Below, piece after piece: positions 35,401 to 47,700 of a DNA stretch of 64,000 nt (its first letter is position 1; every line of letters starts with the position of its first letter). The translations under genes were made by a program, and so were the position numbers. The notes under the pieces were generated by a model. That model was not told where the DNA came from and did not search any database. It saw only the letters and a list, made by a program, of their open reading frames with translations. Source of the DNA: Paraspadella gotoi (taxonomy: Eukaryota; Chaetognatha); the NCBI GenBank assembly GCA_051294375.1, contig CM119271.1, forward strand, positions 14,514,770 to 14,578,769, written 5' to 3'.

Positions 35401-38400
35401 GACGAGGGAGGAGCCGCCGGCGGAGACGCCTGAGACGATAACCATTTTTTTAAAAATAGACGATCAACTGTCGATATAAATCAGTCGGGTCACCTTTGAA
35501 AAATTGCCGAGGACCGTTGTTAAGTCCCTGATAGGGCATCTGAACGAGATCGGCGATCCCTTGACCCAAAGAACGGACCAGACCGGTGGGGCTTCCCAGA
35601 AGCTCCAGAGAACCGATGACCCAACCGGCGCGAAATAGGGTTCCTGGGGAATGGAACAATAAGATTACCAAATCGCACCTCGGCCAATTCAAAATAATAG
35701 AAACTGACCGGTGACGTAATGCAAGGCCAAAGCGCGAAGCAGAGTCGGAGCGTCACAACGAACTTCCGTTCTCTCGAAGACCCCGAAGGAAAGCGGGCTG
35801 TGATCGGCGGCGATGTACAGTTTGAGACTCGCGTGAACGCTCAGCAACAGGTGCACCGGGTGCAGCTTCAGACGACCGAGGCGGATCGTCGGCGGCGGCG
35901 AAGGCAACGCCCCGACGGTGGCTGCGGCGGAACTCGAAGGCGGCGTCGGCGGCTGCGGAAGGAAAGACTCGACGACGCGAAAGACGTCGCGGAGAAAGAC
36001 GTCCTCCAAGAATAAGACTGAGGAAGAGGAGGAAGAGGAAGAGAATTTTGACCAATCATCTTCTCGCGATTCCGCTTTACTCAAAACTCACCCACGGGTT
36101 GAGAATAGACTTGAAGATCCGTGATGTCGACAGAGAAACCTCCTCCTCCTCCTGCCGGCGCCCGACGCCGCGGCGCCAACTCGGCGTCGAAACAGAAGAT
36201 CGAAGTCAATTTTTTGTCGAGGAGAAAATCGGAGAAGGATTTCTCGGAAATGGAGGAATGATGCGAGGAGAGGCGCCTGAGAAGGACAATCCATTGATTG
36301 ACAGACTAGCATCGTTTTGACGGAGAGTCGGAACGGGATTGATGCGATTGACGTAAGAAATGTCAGAATATTTCAAGGATAAGAAAAAACCCTTTTCATA
36401 TACATCATAATTAGTGTTGCTCCAATCTAATTAGCATAATGCTGGCAAATCTCGATTCATAATCCTTTCTATAATTCTATTCTGTTGACTATCTCACCCA
36501 TATTTTGATCGATTCTTATTAAAATAGATACGTAATTAATACTAATTAATTAAGCAGATAGAAACCTTACAGACAATATAATCCACGTTTCGACTGCGAC
36601 AAAGATATCATTTAAGAAAACAAATTCGAGGAATTAGTACCGTTTCGCTTTTCGCCGCGTCTCGGACTCAGGCGAATGTTGCGCCATGAAGACGACAGGA
36701 AAGTCGAAGCCTCCGTCGACGACCGCGAGTTGGTTGTCCATCTGAAAGTCGGCGACGGCGAAGAGAAGTCGAGCGGAGGATGTGGAGGCGGACGAGCCGG
36801 AACCGCCCGTCGCACGACGGAACCGGGCGCCCGAAACCGAGGCGCCATTCCGCGTGGGATCGACGGAGCGAGATGAACGAGACGCGCAGAGGAAGATGTC
36901 GTCGAAGGTGAGTCGGACAGCCTCTACAGAGGAACCTGACATCACAAGCACAGAGTAATTGATATCGTTTTGTATATTGTATAATTGATATTACAATTAC
37001 GGGGTTGCATTATGACATTATAAGCCAAATATTTATTTGCCAAATATTTCAAACTGCATTTCACTTCATCTTCATCAGCAGAGCGAAAATATATGAAATT
37101 TCTGTATCGAATCATATTGGTTGTGCCAATTACATTACAGCTAATATCGAATATTTGAAATGGTGAAAATAATTCTTTTTCATCATTAGGTCAGTCTCAT
37201 TTTTCAAATACAGAACTATAAGGAAGGAACTTTTGATACAACCAAGAATGAGATTGAGTTCATCAATCTATTTTGCATATTGTCGTATTGACATTGACTT
37301 GTCATAAATTCTGTTCCTGTGTATCGTTTTAAGGAATAATTATCAGAAAGATACTTGTAGTCACATTTTTACCTAGAAACACGAGCAAAAGGGCAAAGAG
37401 TTGGCGCGAAGTGCTTCGATAACAAGTCGTTTCGGCTGATATAAAGCGCGATTTAGACTTTCTTACAAATTTTATCAATTGACTACAATAAGTAGTGAAA
37501 ATTCTTGCTCCATCAATACCCTATTTAAACTTCTGTAAGCGTTCGGCCACATCAGTTCTTCTCATATCTAACAACTAAAAGTGTAGCAGATTAATTTGTT
37601 TTAGTATTTATTTTATACTATATACTATACAAGTACAATTGTACTGTTGTGAAATATAACTTCAATATTTCTCTCTTCCAAATTATGTAGCATTACTTAT
37701 AAAACTTCAAAAAACAAGGCAGTTAAAAATGTAGAACTTTATTAAACGCATTAATATTAATGGCATTTCATCATTTGCTCATGAATCATTTTCTTCATAT
37801 TAAAAAGAAACGATTAAAAAAATAAATTCCATTGTAACTTTTAAAATAAAAGTTTTTCAGCAAAAACTAAATATACATTATATTTCTCAAATTTCACTCA
37901 AGTACGAGAAGATCTCGATTATAAAATGAAATCAACTACAGCTAATAAGATATCGTTGACGTATAAGTGTAACATTGCAACTCTATAAGCGCTAATTTTC
38001 AATTAGGCGGTTTACGTAAATATTGCATGAGTAAACTGGCCATCTGAGGATTGAGCTGCCGCAACTGGTTCATCTGCGGCGACTGCAAGTTAAGCACTCG
38101 CGCCAAATGAGCAGCCAAGTCATTTTGCTGTTGCATTGACTGTTGAATAGATTGTTGCATCAACTGTCTCATTAAAAGTGCCAATTGTTCCGGAGCAACG
38201 GGGCCAGCCATCATCCCCGGTCTCTGCAAAGAATTTGGGAGCAACGAAGCGATCGCTTGGGGCTGCAACAACATTCGTGTGAGAAGTTGCTGCGCCGGAG
38301 AAGTCTGCGGCGGCGGTTGAGAGGGGAACAGGTTTGGGATTTGTGGAGGGGAGCGAACGCCGGCGGTAGGACGCGACGAAGCGGTCAAGTCTGAAGACGA

Positions 38401-41400
38401 TGACGCCACTGACGAAGGATCAACCCTTGAAGGGACAGACCCGACGACCTCCACTTCGTCTTCGTCGTCGTCGATCGTTTCGCATTCGACATTTTGCGGC
38501 GAAGATCTCGCCCTCTTCGGCGAAGGTTGCGGCGAGATCTCCACTACGGAATCGTCGAGATCCGCGTCAATCTCTAGCGAATTGCGCTTTAGCGACGAAG
38601 TCTTTGGGGGCGGATTAGAGGAGGGGGCGTCGGAAAAGGTGGAGGAGGAGGGCTGCGGGAGAATCGAAAGTCGCGAAGACGGATTCGTCGGCGGCGGAGA
38701 CGATTTCTCTTCTCCATCGAGAATGACGATGGAATCGTCCGGGTCAAAAAATTCTTTTTCCGCGACCAAATTCACAATCTTCAAGTTATCTTTTTTTTCG
38801 GAGGAAAGTTGTCTCTTTGCCGGAGTAGATCCTCCGTTTATCACTTTAATCCCATTAGAGTCGGCGGCGTCGTTGAGTCTCGAAATGACGTCGTTGACGA
38901 CCCTCGGCGCTACGGCGGCGCATTTGACCTGCATCGTTTGAAAGTAGCGAGCCTCGGTTCCCGGACTGACGGCTCCGTGGACGCGGAGGTGACGTTTGAC
39001 GCTTTCCAAAACACGGAAGCGCGAGTTGCATATCACGCATTCGAATTCAACGGGCAGCGGGAGAGACGGCGTCGTTTCGTCGCAAAGATCGACGACATCA
39101 ACGGAGGGAGATGAAGTTTCGACGGGATCGTCCACGTGGTCCGAATTCGTTAGGGACATGACGGAGTCGACGACGACAACGTCGACGCTGGGGTCGTTAG
39201 ATTCCGTTAAACTATTGCGAAAATCTTTTTCTGCTATGAGACGATGGACGGCGTTTTCAGTTCGTGGACAACGAGTGAGAGAGACGATGGCTGGACGACG
39301 AATCGCTTGCCACTTTAGGGCCTCTTCGAAAGAACGTGGGACGTAGGAAGAGGATTCCATGGAACCCGGTTTACAATGAAAAGCCGAGCATTGTTCAGTG
39401 AGCCAGATTTTTTTTCTGTTTTCAAGTTCTTGACGAAAAGATCAAGCGAAGATAAGAAAAACTTAGTAGTTGTTCTTTTTTCTTATTTAGATCGAGGCTA
39501 ATCAGTGAGTGTCGATTTTTTTTTTTTGGCTTCTTCCGTTTTCCAGTCTTCAATGATTTTCTTTTAACGTTCAATTCACCGACGAACTAATAACCAGCCA
39601 ATTTGGTTTTTCTGTTTTTATTTTTTTCAGTTTCAAGATAAAACTATAACAACTTTTAATGTGTTTCGTTTAACACAGGAATAATTTGAACTTAGGACCA
39701 AGAGTCGATCCAATTTCGGTGTGAAACACAAGGACGGCGGCGGGTCGACGACGACGACGAGAAAAACGATAACGCGGCAGCGAATCGGTTTAGAGGGAAA
39801 AAAAGAGGGTTTTTTGGAGGGAGAGAGAGCGAGAGAGAGAGCGAGAGAGAGAGAGAGAATGTTTCACTGGAACAGGATCGAGAAAAGGATTCCCTTATAA
39901 TTTTCAGAAAACTAAGGAACACCAAAAACAACTCTTTTCAGAAATCTTTTCTCAAAGATTAAAATTTAACAGAATCTTCTCGGTAGTCAAAATATTTTCG
40001 AAATCAGTCGGTCATCATCCATTTAAATTATAAATATTTTAATACATAAAGTACTCTTCGAAAACAATAACCGAATAAATAAATTCGCGCCTCTTTTAAC
40101 ATTCGACAAGGGGGAGAGGAAGTACGAATCCCGCAGCTGCGGCGTACGAAAACCGGGGCCCTCGCATATTTACCCTGTCTCCTGAGATCGTCCAAAACGA
40201 TGAGGCAAAAGTGACTGGAGACGAGAGAGAGTCGGACTCGATCGAAGTGCAGCGACCATTCAGCGTCGTTGTCTTCGTCGTCCAACCAATCATCGTCTCT
40301 TGAGCGCGAAGAATAGTTTCTCTCTCTCGAATCCTAAAAGTATTCGACGGAATGTTTGAATAAATGATAAATGGACTGACTCTCCCCGGAGAGTGATAGA
40401 GCGAATACGTCGTGACGAACTGATAATTCACCTAATTTCCAAGATCTATTATCTATATATTCGAATCGATAAAAAAAATCTTAAAAGCATAAGGATCGTC
40501 GCAATCGCATAAGAAAAATCTTTTATACTAAAAAAATAAAATTTGAGAAAAGAAAATTAATTTATAAACAGAAAGAAAAATTATATTTTATTAATTATAA
40601 ATTAAAGTTACAGTTTCTGAAAAAAAAAGAAAAAACAATTTTCATTGTCAAAAAATAAACTAATCAGCAGATGCAGCCCCTAAGAAAAAAAAATAAATAA
40701 AAACCTGATGTTGCGATAGCAAAATGATAACATGCACGAATGCGATGCCTAATTTTACGAGTTCAATCCTATTTCAATTTTTTTTTTTAAAAAACGCAGA
40801 GAGAGAGAGAGAAAGAGAGAAAAAAGAAAGAAATAAAAAAGCAGCAGCAGTAGGAGAAAAGAGAGATAAAGAATAAGCCCCTGCAGAGCCAGCTGCAGAC
40901 TCAAAAGGCAGCAGCAGATGCAGCAGGAGAAAAGAGAGAAAAAGAATAAGCCCCTGCAGAGCCAGCTGCAGACTCAAAAGGCAGCAGCAGAAGCAGCAGG
41001 AGAAAAGAGAGAAAAAGAATAAGCCCCTGCAGAGCCAGCTGCAGACTCGTTTTTTTTCCATGAATCAGTGACTCGGGAAAAGAGAGAGGGAGAGAGACAT
41101 GTAATTAAAAGAGAGAAAAAAAGAAATATGAAAATAAAAGAGAAAAAATTTATTTTGATAAAACGTAAACAAAACATATTTAACTGTCCAGACTCAATTT
41201 TAAGCACATCAATGATGAGAAGCTGTATATAAATTTTCAGCTTCATACACCCAAATTTAATCATAAAAAAAGCGATCTATAATTTGGAACGACGACAACG
41301 ACGACGACGACGCCTACGCCACTTATGCCCAAAAGCGTTACTAGATAAAAAGATATCGAGAGTCAAATGAAATAACATTTTTCTCTCAAAAACCTGAGAG

Positions 41401-41738
41401 ACGAGGGATTTTCCGTCGTCGTCGTCGTCGCCGAAATCGATGAAGGACGTTCCCTCGTCGAAGGAGTCGGCGGAGGAGATGGAGCGAGGGAAGAAGGAGG
41501 GGGTGGAGGAGCGAGGGGAGGGGGAGGAGGAGACGAGGTTGAAGGACGAACCCCTGAAGCATTAGGGTTGAGGGGGAGGGGATGTGGGGGGAAAGCTTTT
41601 ATGGTTTTACGAATTTTATTGGAAGAAAAGTACTGGTCTTATTCCTCGGGGGGAATATATATTCACTCGATTCTTTTGACCCCGATTCGGTCTGATCTCT
41701 CTTTCTTTTAACAAAGAATTCCTCGCCGTCAAACGAGG

Positions 41739-41784
<46 letters not shown>

Positions 41785-44700
41785 ATCCCATCGACCGCTA
41801 GTTGATTTTTAGTTGGACCATATTTCTGGTCTTTCTTAGAAGCGTGCCTTTCACAAAGCATGAAAAGTGGCTTTTGTTGCTCTTGTGAATTCACAAAAAA
41901 AACAAAAAAAACATTCATTAGGTTTTCAATGCTCCATTAAAGTAAATAAAATTTCCCTATCATATTACGACTCTCGAACAAAGCATCCGCTACTGATACT
42001 GATCTCCTCAGGATTACCTCCCCCCCTCAAAGTCCATTTCCTTACCCTATAAATCTCCTCCAACATAAAAACTCACCTGACGAGAGGCACCTCATCCTTC
42101 CCTCCTTTGATCCGTGATCGAACATCCTTGGCGGAGAACTCCGCGCGTTCGATCCCAGTCAAACTTAAACGAGTCAAGTTTCCTCGACGATCGCGTTTCA
42201 CTCGAAATTCTCCGCAGCCAGGAACTCGGACGAAGGTGTCCTCGAGGGACCAAGGATCCACGCTCGCGCTCCAGGAGACAGGCCCACTTTCTGAAACTAA
42301 ACGTACGCCTTTGGCTTATTAAGGTTATAATCGGATATTTTAAGCTCTTTGTTGTTTTTTTTTTAATTAATATTAAAATTTTTTTCTTTACCCAATGGAA
42401 AATCGGCGCCTTCCTCTCCACGCTCTTCTTTCTCTACATTTCCGTCCTCTCCCTTCTCGATCCGCGGCGCCGCGAAACGCAGCCTCGGCCGCGGCAGCGT
42501 CGCCGTATCCGGCGCTGGATAAGCCGCGTCCAACGACGGCGGAGTATAAAAGGCGGCGCCGCCTGAAGACAGAGTCGGCAGATCGGCGACGAGCTCGAGC
42601 GCCTCCCAGACGGCGTCGTCGCCGGCGTCGTCGAGCGCTTGGCCGAAATGGAGGGGGCGTCGAGAGAGATTGCGGAGGAGGAGGATCGGGTGAGGATCGT
42701 CGTCGACGATGAGGTGGACGACGCCTTTGAGTTCGACGATGGTGAGGAGGTGTGGGGAGGAAGAGGAGGAGGAGGGGATCGAGAAGGAGATTCGATGCGT
42801 CTTGGATCCGCCGTAACGAATTCGAATTGGGAGAGACCAGACGAGTGGACGCTCTTCGTTTCTGAAGGAGAAATGGACGAATGGACAAACACCGATGGAG
42901 GGGAAATAAAGAAAAATGGCGCATCGTACCTTTCTTCATCTCCGTCCTCTTGAAGAGCGAAGTTGACGTAGAGAGCATTCTTGCTCTTCGCTTTCGACGC
43001 CACGCACAGATTCGCCGGTTGATGCCACATCGTCAAAGCCACGCCCTCTGGGCTCGAATTGTGGCGAGGGAGATCGACGTCGGGCATCCGCTGCGGATCC
43101 AGGACCACCTTAAAACGAACATGTGTCAAAATAGCTCGTATCAAAAGAAAATAAACAAAACCACTAGATAACAAAAGTCACCCCCCCAACCTTGCTCGCC
43201 GCAAATGGAACTGAATGGAGCCGGAGGCGAAGACTCGTCCAAGTTCGATTCCGCGCGAGAATCTGAGGTTTGATGACGAGAAGACGGACTCCGTGTCGAA
43301 CGCGGGACGTGAGGGAGAGAAGGCACTCGCGGTGATCATCTAGAGAGTTTAAAGTCGGGTGAGGGTGACCGATGGTGATCGTGATTAATAATAGATTTGG
43401 GCTCCAACCTTTGGTCGATTCCGCCGGAACTCGAATGCCGAAGAAGACTGAGTCGTTGAGAAGCAACGAGTTCCATTCTGGGTCTTCCTCGCTCCAAATA
43501 GGGTTATCGTCCTTTGACAGGTTGATGTAGCCTATGAGGATTTAGGGTATCGAACTCATTAAAGCGCGAAAGCTGATAGCAGTCGTTGACTAAATTATAC
43601 AAAACATCAACAAAATAAATTCATCTGCAACTTCCTGACCAGAGTAGTGATTCCGAGAATTAAGCTGCATCCCAATTTGAAAATTCACGTCTTCGAGTTT
43701 GGGCGGAGCGATGGTGGCGCCGGCGGGGATGGGCCAGAGGTTTCCCCAGCAGTCGAGGATCGCCAATGGCATGGTCGTCTGGTTGGTCAGCAATCCCCAT
43801 GGTGCCACATCTGGGCGGGGGGGGGGGGAGGGAGGGGTTGAAAGGTTAAACCGTTTGCCACAACGAAGATTCGTTCAAGTTGGATCACGTCAAAATGGAT
43901 CCCTGAAATCTCACCGACGAGCAAAGTAGATAGACCGGGCCAACACCGAGTGATCCCGACAGTTAAGCTAACTGACGGCACGATTTTAGTTTCAGCGTCT
44001 CCGCCGGCGTCGGCGGCTGCGTCGAGATCCGTTTCTGCGATGGAAGGATTATCACTGCCGACCCGCGTCGGCGCCGGAGTAGAATAGGGCCAAGAGTCGC
44101 ACAGGGAGCGATCGTCAAAATCGAAGACGCTTATGCAATAATACATAAACTTACATATTAATTATCTTGATTATTGACTTAATATTAAGCATTAAACCTT
44201 AAGACTTAATATTGAGCCTAACTGAAAAACGGGCAACGCCACAACGGTTAACTCACCTTTCGAATCCCAACTCTGCGTTGTCGTCGTCGGCGTCGTCTCC
44301 ACTCAGCGTCTCCCGAGTCAACTTGACGGTCGGATCCGACTTTTGATGAGAAGACGAGAGACGAAAAGAAAGTTCGACCGACGACGACGACGACGCTGAA
44401 AACGGAGAGGCGGTGATTCGGTGGATTTGAGAGACGGCGCCGCGGCCGGACACTTGGTGAGAGAGAGGGTTGGATGGCTGTGAAGTGAGGGAGATGAAAG
44501 AAGAGATTGGGGGAGATTTTTTTCTCGTAAGTAAATCGTAAATCTAAGAGAATTTATAAATTGCATAATGCATATGTTAAGAAAAATATTAACTATTGAA
44601 GAATGAACATAAAAACTTGAGATAAAATGAAATGTGTTTAGAAAGATGGAAGGTATTGTTAAAAACCAAACTAACCTGCTCGTTCAGAGGCGCCATCTCC

Positions 44701-47700
44701 ATCAAGAGCGACGAGGGCAGGTGAGTTCGGACGCAGAGTAAGGGCAACACGAGAATTACCTTCGGGGGATGAAAAAATAGAAAAGACGAAATTCTCAGGT
44801 TGAGAGTTCTTATTTAGTATTTAGTAAAGCCTCACTGAGGAGAACGGACCTCTTGAGTTCGCCCCTCGATCTGCCGACGAATGGATTTGAGCGAAAACTC
44901 AACGACGTCTCGAGATCCTTGAAACTGGACGCCGAGAAAGAGAGGAGATTCGGCGGAGCGAAGCGCGGAGAGAGAAACTGGGTCGGACCAAGGAGCTTTC
45001 GACGGACCCATAATTCTGATGAGGAAATGGGAAGAAAAATTATATTTTAATTTCTACTATCATCGATTACACAAATACCAAATGATAAAAATTATCGACC
45101 CCAACCTGAATTTGAGCGAATCGACGTCGGCGGGGTCGACGAAAAAGGAGGGCGACGTCGACTTGGCGCCCAAAACGGAAGTTAGTTCCGCGGAGTTGAC
45201 CGGGTCAGTTTTCTCCTTATTTCGGGTAAAATAAATTAGTAATTTGTCTTCTCTCTACTAATTAGTTTTAACATTAGTCACTAAATAACATCGCAAGACA
45301 AAAATTTATGGTTCCAAATGGAACCGGGATTTTCATTGGTTCTTCCCCACCAACAAAGTGAGCATCTGCTCTGCAAACGCGACATCTCCCGAGAGAAAAA
45401 CGAAGAGGAAACCTCTTCCCCGCCTTCTCTTCCCCTCCCGTACGCTACCTCAGTACGCCGACACGAGACAGAATCACTCGTAACCAAGCAAACCAAGAGG
45501 GGGGGATCCCGCGAAGACTTCCGGTGAAGCGCCACGCCCACTTGACCGGACGTCGTAGAAGGGGGATGAGAAACCGCAAAAAACCAGTCCATGGACGAAA
45601 GCCGGGCCTGGAGAAACTGACGGCCGGACGAGGCAACGGCCGAAAGAGCTGTCGGGCGATCAGTCGGCGTCCTTAGACGTCCCTGGAGCCCCGCCCCTAC
45701 GCTTGGGAGGCGGCGAAGACTTGCGAGGCCGGTAGGGACGGCGAGCGGACTACGCGGACTGCCACGCCCACGCTTGCGGCTAGCAGAACAGGCGCAATTG
45801 TGAGGCGCCCCGGAGCGGAGAAGCAAAGAATGGAACGCTTGAGTGACGTCGTGGAGCGGTCTCCGAAAAAGAACGACGTGGAGGGCGGAGAACTGGACAA
45901 CTGTCTTGAGATCCGAAGGGGCAGCGTCGACAACTAAGCGCCGAGACTCGGAGAGGGCCGAACCAAAAATCGCCGCCAAACCCGACGAGGCGTCTCCAAG
46001 GGGCTTGGCAAGATCGTCAAGGTGGCCTGCGTCCACTGCACCGGGCCCCTCCGAGCGAAGGGCCTCAACCATGAGGCGGAGAGCGTCAGCGACAGAAAGG
46101 ACAGCATGAGCGGACGCTCCGGCGTCCCTCATGATGCGCTCAAAAGCCTTGAAAGCGCGCGTCGTCTCGGAGTCCTTCCGAACGGCGTCGAACTGAGCGG
46201 CAGGCAACTCTCTTGAGCAGGAGGACGAAAATCCGCCGGCGAAGAGACATCCGACCAGCGCCGGAAACGCGTATTGGCGGAAAGCACGTCCCACAACGGT
46301 AAAAGAACGTCGTCCTGGCCAACTCTGCGCAAATCCCTCCACTGCTGTAGAACCCACTCCGAAGGCTGTACAGAAGCACGACGAGACAAGAAATTGTCAA
46401 ACCCCGCAGCAGACTCTTCAGAGGAGGAACCCTCCTCTGATCCGGAAACGGAGGCGTCGTCGTCGACTTGCGCAGATGGGGCTCGACGAGGAAGGCGTGA
46501 CGCAGTCACCCGCTCGGAGCGTGAAGGCCGATCCGCCGCCGAAGAGGCCGCCAAAGAACGCGAAGACTCAAGTCGCTGGCGAACAAACGAAGATCGACGA
46601 AGAACGGCGAAATGGCGAACAGAGGCGTCCAAGAACCATGAAGAAAACGTACATGGAAAAAAAAAGAGAAATCATTGAAAAATGACAGTCTCAAAAAAAG
46701 AACCCCAAAAAACACCCACCAAACAAGACAAGCGAGCCTGAGCCGCCCTCCACCATCGGTGGTGCCAGGGGTGGACGGTGGGTGGTTGTTGGTGGGGAAG
46801 AACCATGAAGAATCCCGGTTCCATTTGGAACCATAAATTCTATCATGTTGTTCTTCCCCACCAACAAAGTGAGCCTGTAACAAGACCAGGCGAAGGCCCG
46901 ACAAAAAACAAACAAAGTCGAGTTAGGTGGGGCACAGGAGGAAAACCCCTCTGTACGCCGAATGTACGCCAAAAAAGGCGAAACAAAAAACGAAAAAAAG
47001 AACTCACCGCCGAAGACTCTCCAACTCGGAACGAGACGAGCGGCGAAACTCCTTAAATTCGCGACGAACGCTAGAAAGAGCGTTGCTAATTTGGAGAAGA
47101 ACTGCCTCCATCTGAAGGGGCATGACTTCGGCCTGACCAGAAAAGCCCGGAATGGCTGATGGTGGAGGCGGTGGAGGCGGCGGTGGAGGCGGCGGCGAAG
47201 GCGGCGGCGGAAGAAGACATGAGGGTAGTCGAGTTGAAAACGCGCCTCAGTCCAAAAAACGGAGAGCACTGGACAAACAAGGGGGCCGAAAACAAGGTTC
47301 TTCCCCCCTGCAGCCGTACTAAGCGCCGTGGGCAAACGAGAGGGCCGAGTCGCAGCTCTTCCCTCCGCAGCCGCGCGCAGGGTGCGTCGAGGGCAAGCGA
47401 AAGGGCCGAGTCAAGGCTCTTCCCTCCGAAGCCACGCACAACGAAGACGAAAAAGATGGCGGCCGTGAAGAGAAAAAAAAAAAGCCACGTGTTGAAGAAT
47501 ATCTGTATTCTGAACTCCAAAAAAAAAGAAACGAAAAATATGCAAAATTATTCAACAAAAATAATCAAAAAATATTTTCGTAAAAAAACCGGGAGACTGA
47601 GCGCAAAGCGCGAACAGAAGAAGTGATTCTGTCTCGTGTCGGCGTACTGAGGTAGCGTACGGGAGGGGAAGAGAAGGCGGGGAAGAGGAGGTTTCCTCTT

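Larger units (their letters stand above)
32485..45215 (-). other. VPS13B: VPS13B exons 49-73 (C-terminal third)
   Basis: 49: 45106-45215; 50: 44850-45015; 51: 44676-44759; 52: 44257-44477; 53: 43915-44129; 54: 43640-43810; 55: 43409-43531; 56: 43191-43339; 57: 42930-43108; 58: 42392-42861; 59: 42077-42290; 60: 41394-41553; 61: 40174-40333; 62: 36641-36935; 63: 36092-36276; 64: 35709-36017; 65: 35494-35643; 66: 35300-35429; 67: 34752-34923; 68: 34550-34661; 69: 34303-34479; 70: 34124-34206; 71: 33930-34044; 72: 33350-33504; 73: 32485-32667. Exon 58 codes in the frame that is not the longest open one; conservation (WSLPIR, then VVHLIVDDDPHPILLL) identifies it. Exons 65-69 form the conserved C-terminal ATG2_C-like segment. 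Exon 73 ends the protein with HEFVIEPSLHDLFLSVF. Confidence 0.92.

Noticed and set aside
40845-41055. Regular tandem units that could be mistaken for a CRISPR-like array
   Set aside because: No unique spacers between repeats; it is an intronic minisatellite in a eukaryotic gene.
43915-43990. 5S-rRNA-like string (CCGAGTGATCCCGAC, AGTTAAGCTAAC)
   Set aside because: It lies inside VPS13B exon 53, has no full 5S secondary structure, and encodes conserved residues in frame.
47159-47626. 155-codon plus-strand open frame in the DIRS-like element
   Set aside because: It is the antisense of the proline-rich gag-like block and of the terminal repeat; composition follows from the opposite strand.
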